From contig NZ_CP010537.1 of assembly GCF_000832305.1 (NCBI RefSeq), forward strand, positions 2,046,001 to 2,110,000: a stretch of 64,000 nt of DNA, given 5' to 3'. Both the position numbers and the translations under genes were made by a program. Positions 27,003 to 35,939 of the stretch are shown here, piece by piece. Under the pieces are notes generated by a model, which searched no databases, was not told the DNA's origin, and was given only the letters and a program-made list of their open reading frames with translations. How positions within the stretch are numbered: the stretch's first letter is position 1; every line of letters starts with the position of its first letter. The stretch comes from Cupriavidus basilensis. Its GTDB lineage: Bacteria > Pseudomonadota > Gammaproteobacteria > Burkholderiales > Burkholderiaceae.

Positions 27003-28607
27003 ATGCAGGAACGTCGTCGTAAGTTTTACGGGTGGGGCTATGAGGGTGACACCGTCACGCCGGACGAAATCCGGGAGTTCGAGGCAGCGTGGACACGCTT
27101 GCTGGGTGTCGAGCACTTCGAAGCGACACCTTTTCCGACGCCCGAAGAAATTTCGCTGCGCAAACCTCGCGTACAGCTGCCCGCGTCGCTTCGCGAAATC
27201 TGCACAAGCGATCATTACGACCGCCTGTATCACACCTACGGCGCGGGCACCATGGATGTTGCGCGCGCAATGCGCCGGGAATTTTCCAACCCGCCGGACG
27301 TCATCGCCTACCCGCGCACTGAGCAGGACATCGTGGACCTGTTCGACTGGTGCGGGCGCCAGAACGTTGCTGCAGTTCCGTACGGCGGCGGCACCAGCGT
27401 CGTGGCCGGCGTGAATCCGCCCGAGCACGATCGTTACCGTGGCGTGGTGTCCATCGACATGAAGCACTTCAACAAAGTGCTGGAGGTAGACCAAACATCG
27501 CAGGCCGCGCGCATTCAAGCGGGCGTCCTTGGCCCGGAGCTGGAACGACAGCTCAAGCCCACCGGCCTGACCATGCGATTCTTCCTGCAAGCGTGGGAGT
27601 TCTCGTCACTGGGGGGTTGGATCGCAACGCGAGCAGCAGGCCACTTTGCGACCGCGTTCACTCAGATCGACGACCACGTCGAGAGCATGCGAGTGGTAAC
27701 GCCCCAGGGTGCCATTGAATCCCGACGTTTCCCGGTATCGGGTTCGGGACCCAATCCGGATCGACTTTTCCTCGGCTCCGAAGGCGCACTGGGCATCATT
27801 ACCGAGGCGTGGGTCAAGCTTCACCGCCGGCCGGTCTTCCGCAAGCAGGTGACCGTACGTTTCCGTGACTATGCGCGCGCTGTCGAGGCCACACGGGTAC
27901 TGTCTCAATCTGGACTGAACCCTGCCAATGCCCGCCTTGTGGAACGCGAAGAAGCCTTGTACACGGGTTCGAGCGACGGCAGCTATGACATTCTCGTGCT
28001 GGGATTCGAGTCCGCCGACCACCCGGTCGAGGCACGCCTGAAGCGAGCACTGGAAATTTGCGCGGAGTGCGGCGGCGAATGGGACGATGATCCGGTCAGC
28101 GGAAACCAAGGTGGTGCGGACGCTGCGACATCGAGCTGGCGAAACAAGTTCCTGCGCGGCCCATACCTGCGCGAGTACGCCATTGCTCGCGGCGTCATGC
28201 GCGAGACCATGGAAACCGCGTGCACGTGGGACAAGTTCGCCGCTCTTCACGCGCACGTCAAGGCAGAAACGCATCGGGCCATTCGCGAAGTTACCGGCCG
28301 CCCGGGTTCGGTGACTTGCCGCTTTACCCACCTCTACCCTGATGGCCCTGCGCCATATTTCACGTGGTTTGCCTATGGCGATAAGGCTCGATTGCCCGAG
28401 CAGTTCCAAGCGATCAAACGCATTGGAGAGCAAGCCATGGTGGACGCAGGCGGTACGGTGACCCACCACCATGCGCTTGGTCGGGACCATCGCCCTTGGT
28501 ACGACAAGGAACGGCCGGAGCTGTTCTGCACCGCGCTAAAGGCCGCCAAGCAGGCCTTTGATCCGCACCAGGTCTTGAACCCTGGCGTGCTGTTCGACCC
28601 GAGCTAA
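27003..28607 (+). CDS. FAD-binding oxidase, alkyl-DHAP synthase / vanillyl-alcohol oxidase superfamily
   Basis: The start at 27003 has a textbook AGGAGG ribosome binding site and gives 534 residues. The N-terminus RRRKFYGWGYEGD and the domain order resemble alkyl-dihydroxyacetonephosphate synthase-like proteins. The PCMH FAD-binding motif is PYGGGTSVVAGVNPP, with SSLGGWIATRAAGHFATAFT further on. HHHALGRDHRPWY near the C-terminus carries the conserved His cluster of that group. In bacteria these proteins are often annotated as FAD-linked hydroxy-acid oxidases, so the reaction is uncertain. It is the first gene of the operon with the CoA-transferase and Bug protein. Confidence 0.85.
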   Translation: MQERRRKFYGWGYEGDTVTPDEIREFEAAWTRLLGVEHFEATPFPTPEEISLRKPRVQLPASLREICTSDHYDRLYHTYGAGTMDVARAMRREFSNPPDVIAYPRTEQDIVDLFDWCGRQNVAAVPYGGGTSVVAGVNPPEHDRYRGVVSIDMKHFNKVLEVDQTSQAARIQAGVLGPELERQLKPTGLTMRFFLQAWEFSSLGGWIATRAAGHFATAFTQIDDHVESMRVVTPQGAIESRRFPVSGSGPNPDRLFLGSEGALGIITEAWVKLHRRPVFRKQVTVRFRDYARAVEATRVLSQSGLNPANARLVEREEALYTGSSDGSYDILVLGFESADHPVEARLKRALEICAECGGEWDDDPVSGNQGGADAATSSWRNKFLRGPYLREYAIARGVMRETMETACTWDKFAALHAHVKAETHRAIREVTGRPGSVTCRFTHLYPDGPAPYFTWFAYGDKARLPEQFQAIKRIGEQAMVDAGGTVTHHHALGRDHRPWYDKERPELFCTALKAAKQAFDPHQVLNPGVLFDPS

Positions 28608-28641
28608 TTAGTTAGAAACTCAAAAAAGAGGAGTAGGAGAT

Positions 28642-29865
28642 ATGGCAGGCCCCCTTGCAGGTATCAAGGTCCTAGACTTGAGCCGGATCCTTGCTGGACC
28701 CTGGAGCACGCAACTATTGTCCGACCTGGGCGCTGACGTGATGAAGGTTGAGCGTCCCGGCACCGGCGATGACACGCGAGCTTGGGGCCCGCCGTTCCTT
28801 ACTCGTGAGGATGGCACGACGACGGAAGAGTCGGCGTACTTCCTTTGCGCCAATCGCGGGAAGCGTTCGATCACTCTGGATGTCAGCAGCAAGGTCGGTC
28901 AGGATTTGCTGCACGAGCTAGTCAAAGATTGCGACGTCTTCGTTGAGAACTACAAGTTCGGCGATATGCAACGTTACGGGTTGGACTTCAAGACCCTGAG
29001 TGAGATCAATCCTCGGCTCGTCTACTGCTCCATCACCGGCTTCGGGCAGACGGGCCCATACCGCAAGCGGGCTGGATACGATTTCGTGGTGCAAGCCATG
29101 GGCGGGCTGATGAGCATCACAGGCGAGCGCGACGGCGTCCCCGGTGGCGGCCCGCAAAAATGCGGGGTGCCCATATCGGACTTGATGACTGGCATGTATG
29201 CAAGCGTTGCAATTGTCAGCGCGCTATTTGAGCGAGTCGGCAGTGGCCGCGGGCAGTACATCGATATGAGCCTGCTGGATACGCAGGTGGCGTGGCTGGC
29301 AAACCAGGCCTCGAACTATTTGGTGGGCGGGAGCCACCCGCGTCGTTGGGGCAACGCGCACCCCAATCTCGCACCTTATCAGTCATTCCCTGCAAGCGAT
29401 GGCTCTCTGATCGTAGCAGTCGGTAATGACCGGCAGTTCCGAGCCATGTGCGAAGCGCTGGGTTTAATCAATCTTCCGGATGATGACCGCTATCGACGCA
29501 ATGCGGATCGTCTAAAGAACCGTGAAAGTCTTGTGGAGGTGCTCTCGGCTCGCTTTGAAGAAGAAGAGAGAGACACGTGGCTCAAACTGCTGGAATCGGT
29601 CGGCGTACCTTGTGGCCCGATCCAGAGCATTCCAGAAGCACTGGAGGATCCCCATATCCGGGCGCGTGAAATGGTTTTCTCTTTGCCCCACAGCAGCGGT
29701 GCAAGCGCGCCCCAGGTTGCGAACCCTATCAAGTTCTCTCGCAGCAGTATCGACTACCTTCGCGCGCCCCCAGCGCTGGGCGAACACACTGAAACCATCC
29801 TGAAAAATGAGCTCGGGAAGTCTGTGGAGCAAATTGAGGCAATGCGCCGCGATGGGACGATCTGA
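28642..29865 (+). CDS. Class III CoA-transferase (CaiB/BaiF family) (1)
   Basis: A 407-residue protein with AGGAG ribosome binding sites. It opens MAGPLAGIKVLDLSRILAGP, then LSDLGADVMKVERPGTGDD, the family signature. The catalytic Asp is expected in the SDLMTGMYA region. These enzymes move CoA from one acyl-CoA to a free acid, here probably activating the acid made by the aldehyde dehydrogenase or FAD oxidase. Closely related to the copy at 39760. Confidence 0.9.
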   Translation: MAGPLAGIKVLDLSRILAGPWSTQLLSDLGADVMKVERPGTGDDTRAWGPPFLTREDGTTTEESAYFLCANRGKRSITLDVSSKVGQDLLHELVKDCDVFVENYKFGDMQRYGLDFKTLSEINPRLVYCSITGFGQTGPYRKRAGYDFVVQAMGGLMSITGERDGVPGGGPQKCGVPISDLMTGMYASVAIVSALFERVGSGRGQYIDMSLLDTQVAWLANQASNYLVGGSHPRRWGNAHPNLAPYQSFPASDGSLIVAVGNDRQFRAMCEALGLINLPDDDRYRRNADRLKNRESLVEVLSARFEEEERDTWLKLLESVGVPCGPIQSIPEALEDPHIRAREMVFSLPHSSGASAPQVANPIKFSRSSIDYLRAPPALGEHTETILKNELGKSVEQIEAMRRDGTI

Positions 29866-29923
29866 CGTGTAATCCGCCCGACCACAGTGATCACCATAAA
29901 GATCACGTTCAAAGGAGACAGAC

Positions 29924-30910
29924 ATGCATCGATTGCTACGAATTGCGGGGGCATTAGCCGTTTGCGGAGTGACACTGACCATCGGTCTGGCCGCCGCCCA
30001 CGCTAAGGAATGGCCGGTCCAGCCGATTCGGGTCGTTCTTCCATATCCCCCTGGCGGCGCCTCAGACGTGACCGCCAGGCTCCTAAGCGCTAAGCTTAGC
30101 CAGGCATGGGGAGAGTCTGTTGTTGTGGAGAACCGGCCTGGCGCAAACGGCATCATCGCTAATGAAGCCGTTGCGAAGGCGCAGCCTGACGGCTACACCG
30201 TGCTGATGGCCAACCTTGGGCCGAATGCCATCAACCCGGCCGTATACGGGAGACTTCCTTATGACACGCTGAAAGACTTTACGCCAGTTGTCTTGGTGAC
30301 AAAGGTGCCGCTCATTATCGTCACGGCAGCAAATTCGCCGGTGAAGGACCTGCGCCAACTGGTCTCATTAGCAAAGGCCAAGCCAGGACAGATTACCTTT
30401 GGATCTGCAGGCAACGGTTCGGGCAGCCATCTGGCCGGGGAACTCCTTAGTACCATGGCTGGCGTCAAGATGAACCACGTTCCCTATAAGGGAGACGCGC
30501 CTTCGCTCACAGACGTGCTCGGTCAGCAGATCAATGTTGCCCTTCCCACCGCGCTTGCTGGAATGCCACATGTCAAGAGTGGAAAACTCAGGGCTCTTGC
30601 GGTCACGAGCAAGACTCGATTGCCGGCACTGCCCGATGTGCCGACGGTAGATGAAGCGCTCGGGATAAGCGGATACGAAGCCGTTTCTTGGGGTGGATTT
30701 ATGGTGCCGACCGGGACCTCACCAGCCATCGTTGCTAAGATGAACAGCCAGTTCAACAAAGCCCTTCAGGATCCGGAGGTCCGCGACAAGCTGATGGCTC
30801 AAGGCGCGCAGATCGCAGGCGGCACCCCGGAAGCATTCGATGCGTTTCTGCGCACCGAAGTTACGAAATGGAAGCGCGTGGCTGATTCAGCAAAGGTCCG
30901 GCTCGACTAG
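29924..30910 (+). CDS. Bug/TctC-family periplasmic binding protein (2)
   Basis: A 328-residue binding protein with a signal peptide ending near AAHAKEW. The family motifs are VLPYPPGGASDVTARLLSAK and [20 protein letters not shown]. It follows the CoA-transferase by 58 nt. A nearly identical copy lacking its N-terminal third is at 49137-49753, showing that this gene and the LacI gene behind it were duplicated. No TctAB transporter subunits are nearby. Confidence 0.9.
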   Translation: MHRLLRIAGALAVCGVTLTIGLAAAHAKEWPVQPIRVVLPYPPGGASDVTARLLSAKLSQAWGESVVVENRPGANGIIANEAVAKAQPDGYTVLMANLGPNAINPAVYGRLPYDTLKDFTPVVLVTKVPLIIVTAANSPVKDLRQLVSLAKAKPGQITFGSAGNGSGSHLAGELLSTMAGVKMNHVPYKGDAPSLTDVLGQQINVALPTALAGMPHVKSGKLRALAVTSKTRLPALPDVPTVDEALGISGYEAVSWGGFMVPTGTSPAIVAKMNSQFNKALQDPEVRDKLMAQGAQIAGGTPEAFDAFLRTEVTKWKRVADSAKVRLD

Positions 30911-30930
30911 CCCTCACCGGGAATGCCGGT

Positions 30931-30958
30931 CCGTCGTCGGGATACCCCCCGACGACGG
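30931..30958 (+). other. GC-rich hairpin between bug and lacI genes
   Basis: CCGTCGTCGGG and CCCGACGACGG form a perfect 11-bp stem with a 6-nt loop. No T-run follows, so it is a hairpin of uncertain role, perhaps a mRNA 3' end or an attenuator before lacI. In the duplicate at about 49770-49800 the stem is mutated. Confidence 0.5.
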
Positions 30959-31039
30959 AAACTGCCTGTGGACTACCAAGGTCGTTACAATGACGGCAGT
31001 CGGCCGATATCCCAGGCTGAAGATAACCGCTGATCCGAT

Positions 31040-32059
31040 ATGGTGAATGTCAAGCAAGTCGCCCTCCTCGCCGGCGTTTCCTCGGCAACAGTCTCCCGTG
31101 CACTGACATCGCCGGATCGGCTGCGACCTGACACGCTGGAGCGCGTGCAGAACGCCATCGCAAGCCTCAACTACGTCCCGTCTTCCTCGGCTCGGGACCT
31201 GCGTCAAGGGCGCACGCGATCGGTCGGCATCATTGCGCCGACACTGATGAACGAGCTTTACGCGAAAGCGGTCGATACCTTAGAGGCGCAGCTCGATCGG
31301 CTCGGATACACCGTTTTATTGACGTGCCACCGGGACGACAGTGAGACAGAACTACGCTGCGCGCGCGCGCTTTTGGAGCGCAGAGTCGACGGAATCGCCA
31401 TTATCGGGTCACAGCATCACCCTGACGTCTTCTCGCTAATCCACAAGCATGCCATTCCGTATGTCCTAATGTGGGCCGTCGATCGTGAGGGTATGCATCC
31501 CACGGTGGGATATGACAATCGCTTGGCGATGCGCAGGTTGACGAGCTATTTGGTCAAACAGGGACATCGAAAGTTTGCCGTCCTCCCAGGGCCACTAGAG
31601 ACTCAATTTCTCTCCTCTCAACGACTTCTGGGCATCCAAGACGTCCTCAGTGAGAACGGCATTTCGATACCCGACGACCGCATTCTCCCGACACCGTACG
31701 AAGCATCTGCCGTCCGGCAAGCGGTTCGGACCTGTCTCGAGCGTAATGACTCGCTGCCGCATCAGGAACAGCCGACTGCCCTGATATGCATCAATGACTT
31801 CGTTGCTGTGGCAGCGATCGCGGAGTGCCGCACATTGGGACTATCGGTTCCGAGCGACATCTCAGTTACAGGCTTCGGCGACTGGCAGATGGCGGAACTG
31901 ATGACGCCCGCACTCACGACCGTACACTCGAATCCCGTTCTGATTGGCGAACTTACTTCTCGTAACCTGGTTGATCAGATTGAAGGCGGGTCCAAACGCA
32001 TTCAGACCGAGTTCGAGCCTGACCTTGTAGTTCGCGAAAGTACGGCGCCGCCCCAATAG
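31040..32059 (+). CDS. LacI-family transcriptional regulator (1)
   Basis: A 339-residue LacI/GalR repressor. The HTH and hinge are clear: VKQVALLAGVSSATVSRALT, then LNYVPSSSARDLRQGRTRS. The ligand domain starts at about 60 (VGIIAPTLMNELYAKAVDTL) and ends with the typical TTVHSNPVLIGELTSRNL. It should bind the GTAATCGATTAC-type operators at 26879 and 26970, and perhaps 13767. It is nearly identical to the copy at 49878. Confidence 0.92.
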   Translation: MVNVKQVALLAGVSSATVSRALTSPDRLRPDTLERVQNAIASLNYVPSSSARDLRQGRTRSVGIIAPTLMNELYAKAVDTLEAQLDRLGYTVLLTCHRDDSETELRCARALLERRVDGIAIIGSQHHPDVFSLIHKHAIPYVLMWAVDREGMHPTVGYDNRLAMRRLTSYLVKQGHRKFAVLPGPLETQFLSSQRLLGIQDVLSENGISIPDDRILPTPYEASAVRQAVRTCLERNDSLPHQEQPTALICINDFVAVAAIAECRTLGLSVPSDISVTGFGDWQMAELMTPALTTVHSNPVLIGELTSRNLVDQIEGGSKRIQTEFEPDLVVRESTAPPQ

Positions 32060-32416
32060 TTGGTGAGCCAAACTACGTTTTGTCGCTACGGACGGAACTC
32101 AGCCGTCGCTCTAGCTAGGCCCTCACCGGGCACAAAGCGGTCGAAGCATACGTTGTCCAGCTATTAAATGAAGCGTTGCAGACAACGTTCTGAGGGAATT
32201 CTTCAGTCATGCGGGGCGCCTAATGGATATCAGTCTCTGCTCCATCCTGATGTCCGCTTAGGGTGGGCCGGTAAGCGCCGGTCATGCCACTGACCTTTGA
32301 TTGAGGCGTCAGGGTACCGCCGTTGCCAACTAAGTCGAACGTGTCCCAAAAAGCGGACACATTCGTCCCCTCCGGCGCGAGCCAGAAGCGTCACCGCACG
32401 AAAAGGGAGTTCGAAC
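32060..32416. other. Gap without a recognisable gene
   Basis: About 357 bp between convergent lacI and marR genes. I see short imperfect repeats (GTCCGCTTAGGG, AAAAAGCGGACAC) but no gene or clear terminator. Confidence 0.35.
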
Positions 32417-32860
32417 CTATTTCGGCCACCCCGCTTTGGCTGCCGCCGCATCCAGCGCACGAGAAAATCGCCCGATGTCTTCCGGCCGGAACTCGGCCAG
32501 AAACAGTTCTTTGACCGCCGCCTCGTAGATGCCCCACATCTTCTTGCGCAAGGCCTTACCTTGCCGTGTGACGGACACGAACGCGGCGCGGCCGTCTTCC
32601 TCTGACCGGATACGGGTCACCAGCTCTTCACGCTCCAGCCGGTCAATCAGGCGAGTCAGGTTGTACCGCTCGATGGCAAGCACATCGGCCAGCTCATGCA
32701 TCCGGCGGCTTTCCTCCGGCCCGCTTTCAATCCCCCACAGCACGTCGTACCACGCGTAGACAGGCAGTCCAGCCTCGGCAAGACGCCGATCCACCTCACG
32801 TATCAAGGCCCGGTGCGACCGTACAAACGAAAACCACAAATCCGGCTTCTCAGTCGACAT
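32417..32860 (-). CDS. MarR-family transcriptional regulator (2)
   Basis: A 147-residue MarR protein: winged HTH at about 45-105 (RMHELADVLAIERYNLTRLI, then DRLEREELVTRIRSEEDGRA). It is divergent from the truncated aceE-like gene, and a 13-bp inverted repeat lies between them. This pairing of MarR with a pyruvate dehydrogenase E1 homologue is known from other proteobacteria. The start at 32860 is the only suitable one. Confidence 0.88.
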   Translation of the reverse strand: MSTEKPDLWFSFVRSHRALIREVDRRLAEAGLPVYAWYDVLWGIESGPEESRRMHELADVLAIERYNLTRLIDRLEREELVTRIRSEEDGRAAFVSVTRQGKALRKKMWGIYEAAVKELFLAEFRPEDIGRFSRALDAAAAKAGWPK

Positions 32861-32874
32861 GGTATCTCCAATAG

Positions 32875-32931
32875 TTGCAGTTGCAATTATGCCGCAGAGC
32901 GCTCACAATGCCCAGACGATTGCAACTGCAA
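32875..32931. promoter_or_regulatory. MarR-type operator pair
   Basis: TTGCAGTTGCAAT (32875-32887) and ATTGCAACTGCAA (32919-32931) are exact reverse complements 31 bp apart in the divergent region. Each half also contains a local TTGCA/TGCAA symmetry. They fit a MarR dimer site in front of each divergent gene. Confidence 0.65.
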
Positions 32932-33011
32932 TTTATTTGAAGCGCAATGGCCACGCCTATCCGACCGGGCCTGATGCGAACCGAAGCCCCGTCAATCCCA
33001 TGGAGACAGAG

Positions 33012-33377
33012 ATGAATGCCCCGGTGTTGCCGCTACACGTATTGCCGCTGGATGTGGACCCGCAGGAAACCCAGGAATGGATTGAGGCCCTGGCCGCCGT
33101 GACCGAAGTGGAAGGCCGCGAACGCGCCCACTACCTGATCGGCCGCCTGCATGAATCGGACGCGGCCCGACACGGGGATTTCCATGGCGCAATCACGACG
33201 CCCTACGTCAATACGATTGCCGAATCGGGCGAGCAGCCGTACCCAGGCGACACCTCGATCGAGCGCCGACTGGCCGCCATGGCGCGCTGGAATGCCATGG
33301 CGATGGTGTTGCGGGCGGGCAAGCACTCCAACGTCGGCGGGCATATCGCCACATATGGGTTCTCCGCTTTCTTCTGA
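33012..33377 (+). pseudogene. Truncated pyruvate dehydrogenase E1 (aceE-like)
   Basis: The start at 33012 has a GGAGA ribosome binding site. The first ~115 residues match the N-terminus of AceE-type 2-oxoacid dehydrogenase E1: PQETQEWIEALAAVTEVEGR, TTPYVNTIAESGEQPYPGD, RRLAAMARWNAMAMVLRAGK and HSNVGGHIATYG. A full E1 has about 890 residues. Here the frame is lost right after GGHIATYG and stops at 33377, about 50 bp before the promoter of the second P450 operon. The gene was evidently cut by arrival of that cassette, and the rest is not in the window. Confidence 0.8.
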
Positions 33378-33424
33378 TGTCTACGGGTCGACCTTCGATT
33401 CTGTTGTTGAGGGTAAACCCCCCT

Positions 33425-33453
33425 TTGCGCCACATAGGTAGGCTACCTAACAT
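33425..33453 (+). promoter_or_regulatory. Operator-bearing promoter of the second P450 operon
   Basis: -35-like TTGCGC (33425-33430), a 17-bp spacer, and -10 TAACAT (33448-33453), with TAGGTAGGCTACCTA at 33435-33449. The operator is fully conserved while the -35 and -10 boxes have each drifted by a base or two from the first copy. Confidence 0.75.
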
Positions 33454-33483
33454 TAGCCACCAATCGCCCTCGGAGATATTTCC

Positions 33484-34800
33484 ATGACGGAGTCGCCTGC
33501 TCCCACCCCTTCCTCCAACCCATCTTCCGCGGTAGAAGGGCGCTGTCCTTTTGATGCGGCTGCGAACGAGCCGAAATCAGCGTGTCCTTTTCACGCTGAG
33601 GGCGACAGCGGCGGAATCCCAGATTTCCCCCCTAAGCGCGTAGATCCCTTGGCGCCGCCGCCGGTGTTCTTCCAGATGCAACAGAAGGGCGAATTGGCAC
33701 AAGGTAAGCTTTGGGACGGAAAGATCGCTTGGCTTGTCACGCGTTATGACGATGTTCGCGCTGTCTTGTCGGACTCTCGCTTTAGCTCCGACGTCTCACA
33801 TCCGGGATTTCCCTCTTCCAGCGCCGCAGTAAAGGTTGTTCGGAGTAGTAACCGGACCTTCATTACCATGGATGAACCCAAGCATTCAGAGCAACGGCGG
33901 ATGCTGACCAGCGAATTCACGATCCGAAAGATCGAGAATCTGCGGCCGCGACTTCAGGCCATCGTGGACAAGCTCTTGGAAGATTTTGCGATGGGGCCGC
34001 AGCCTTCTGACCTGGTTAGCGCCTTTACATTGGCGACACCAGCATTGGCTATCTCAGAGTTGCTTGGTGTTCCATACGACGATCACGACTTCTTCCAAGA
34101 ACAGGCGATGATCATGACGTCGAGCACCGCGACGAGGGAAGAGGCTAGCGCCGCGAATCAAGCGTTGTGCGAATACCTGCGTGAACTGGTGGCGAAGAGA
34201 TCCGAAAGCCCCGGGGAGGACATCCTCAGTCGCCTTATCGTTAATCATGTACGGAAGGGCGATATCACTGAAACAGACGTGGTCTCGCTTGGAAGGCTTC
34301 TGCTGATTGCCGGGCACGAGACGACGGCAAATACGACGTCGATGGGGGTGCTCTTCCTACTTCAGAGGCCGGACATCTGGGAAGAGCTTCGCCAGAATCC
34401 AAGCCTCGTTCCAAACGCGGTGGAGGAGATGCTACGCTTCCTGGATGTCATACAGTCCGGGACGCGACGTGTCGCACTGGAGGACGTTGTCGTGAATGGG
34501 CAATTGATCCGAGCCGGTGATCCCGTTGTCGTGCTTAGTATTTCCGCAAATCGCGACCAGGAGCAGTTCAAAGATCCCCACGTCTTTGACCTCCGCCGTG
34601 ATGCCCGGACACAGATCGCATTCGGATACGGCCCGCATCAGTGCATGGGACAAGTTCTCGCCAGAGTCGAAATGCAGATCATGTTCACCGCCCTACTGAA
34701 GCGCCTGCCGAATCTTCGGCTGGCCGTGCCCATCGAGAGCCTCGCGTTCAAGAGCGATTCGCTCATGTATGGTGTTAGGGCACTGCCCGTTAGCTGGTAA
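33484..34800 (+). CDS. Cytochrome P450, second copy
   Basis: A 438-residue P450 that aligns with the one at 14601 along its whole length with most residues identical by eye. The motifs are intact: AGHETT, EEMLRFL, and FGYGPHQCMG with Cys 387. The Cys-Pro motifs at the N-terminus are also kept (RCPFDAA, ACPFHAEGD). GGAGA ribosome binding site. Unlike the first copy, its ferredoxin and reductase are broken, so it would need the partners encoded at 15914-17307. Confidence 0.93.
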   Translation: MTESPAPTPSSNPSSAVEGRCPFDAAANEPKSACPFHAEGDSGGIPDFPPKRVDPLAPPPVFFQMQQKGELAQGKLWDGKIAWLVTRYDDVRAVLSDSRFSSDVSHPGFPSSSAAVKVVRSSNRTFITMDEPKHSEQRRMLTSEFTIRKIENLRPRLQAIVDKLLEDFAMGPQPSDLVSAFTLATPALAISELLGVPYDDHDFFQEQAMIMTSSTATREEASAANQALCEYLRELVAKRSESPGEDILSRLIVNHVRKGDITETDVVSLGRLLLIAGHETTANTTSMGVLFLLQRPDIWEELRQNPSLVPNAVEEMLRFLDVIQSGTRRVALEDVVVNGQLIRAGDPVVVLSISANRDQEQFKDPHVFDLRRDARTQIAFGYGPHQCMGQVLARVEMQIMFTALLKRLPNLRLAVPIESLAFKSDSLMYGVRALPVSW

Positions 34801-34820
34801 ATCCACTACGGCGAATCACG

Positions 34821-35019
34821 ATGAAAATCACAATCTATCCCGAAAAATGCTGCGGTTCCGGCCAATGCGTCGTCAATGCGCCGGATCTGTTCGACCAAAA
34901 GGATGACGGAATCGTCATTCTTTTGAATGCCGATCCGTCGGCCGATCAATACAAAATCTGCACGCTTGGCTGCTGGGATCTGTCCGGCGTTGGCAATCGA
35001 GATTCACGAGGCTCTCTGA
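34821..35019 (+). pseudogene. Second ferredoxin, frameshifted
   Basis: The first ~45 residues match the ferredoxin at 15914 almost perfectly (MKITIYPEKCCGSGQCV). After ADQYK the frame slips; the missing C-terminus SARLAAGICPALAIEIH is readable one frame over and ends at TGA 35017-35019. The slip is at an AAAA run near 34951-34954, where the first copy has fewer A. The product as read lacks the last cluster Cys. Either a real mutation or a homopolymer sequencing error. Confidence 0.8.
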
Positions 35020-35206
35020 TGATTCCCCTAAGCAAATCGTAGTCATCGGGGCAACGGCCGCCGGCATCACGGCGGCACGAGCAGCCTGCGCGCGCGAGGC
35101 TGGGGCGGATGGTACTTCCATCGCAAAAGAGGGCGGCCTGCCCAACGGCCGCCCATCTCTTTCGAAGCGGTTGATGGCTGGCAAACGTTCAGTAGAGCTC
35201 CTCTAA
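35019..35206 (+). pseudogene. Second ferredoxin reductase, N-terminal remnant
   Basis: From the ATG at 35019 the sequence follows the N-terminus of the reductase at 16111 (KQIVVIGATAAGITAARA) after a one-base loss in a CCCC run. It continues through SLSKRLMAGKRSVELL and then ends at TAA 35204-35206. Only about 60 of 398 codons remain. The next gene starts nearby in the opposite direction. Confidence 0.8.
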
Positions 35207-35215
35207 ATAGATCGC

Positions 35216-35818
35216 CTAGCGGGCATAAAATTTCATTCCGCAAATAACATCTGCCGAAACTTTAAATCTATTATAGAAAGATGACTCAAAGTCATAGGAT
35301 TGGCTCCACCCAATTCTGTTCGAAATATCCGGTATAGATCTTTCCAGTCCTGCCAATTCGAACAGCGAACGCATAAGCCGCTGCGTGTTACATATTTCCG
35401 TGAAGCAATTGCCCTGGCTGAAGAGGGTCCGCCTGACTCTCGAGGATGTTGTCTGCAAACTATCCGCTATATCTGCAATATTCCAAGCTTCCTTTGGATT
35501 CATAAACACCGACAATGAAATTGCCTCCCAAAGCGGCCTGGAATCCCACAGATCGTGCATTGGTTGATCACGCACCACAGAATAACTAGTTACATCCAGA
35601 TCGAAGCTGCAATGCGAGCTCTTAAAAATAGAGCCGCCCAAGAACAGACTCGCAGGAGAAAAAGCGGGGAGCTTCACGAACTTCCCCTCTTTAATTACGC
35701 GTGAATAGCCTTGTCGGATGATTATCTGCTCGCCACTCAACGAAGTCACTTTCATTGGAATTGGAAGAAAAATATCATGGATCCCGACTTGGCTTCGTGA
35801 CTGAAGTTGCGTCTGCAT
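35216..35818 (-). CDS. AraC-like regulator, short
   Basis: A 200-residue protein starting at ATG 35818 (a TTG precedes it). The C-terminal ~90 residues look like an AraC double HTH: WNIADIADSLQTTSSRVRRT, then SIPDISNRIGWSQSYDFESS and FYNRFKVS. The N-terminal ~100 residues could be a small sensing domain. Base composition is more AT-rich than the neighbours, hinting at separate acquisition. It sits where the second P450 cassette was cut off. Confidence 0.6.
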   Translation of the reverse strand: MQTQLQSRSQVGIHDIFLPIPMKVTSLSGEQIIIRQGYSRVIKEGKFVKLPAFSPASLFLGGSIFKSSHCSFDLDVTSYSVVRDQPMHDLWDSRPLWEAISLSVFMNPKEAWNIADIADSLQTTSSRVRRTLFSQGNCFTEICNTQRLMRSLFELAGLERSIPDISNRIGWSQSYDFESSFYNRFKVSADVICGMKFYAR

Positions 35819-35939
35819 CAATTACGCTACTATCCCGGTCCGATACTATGAGCAGCGCGAGGATGTACCACCGCGCTGCCGGAAACGATGAGGGTCACCC
35901 GCCATCGCAATTCATCGAGCACTTACTCTTCGCGGCGCC

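Noticed and set aside
27606..28490. Minus-strand 294-codon frame over the FAD oxidase
   Set aside because: Antisense shadow; the plus-strand gene has a strong ribosome binding site and family motifs.
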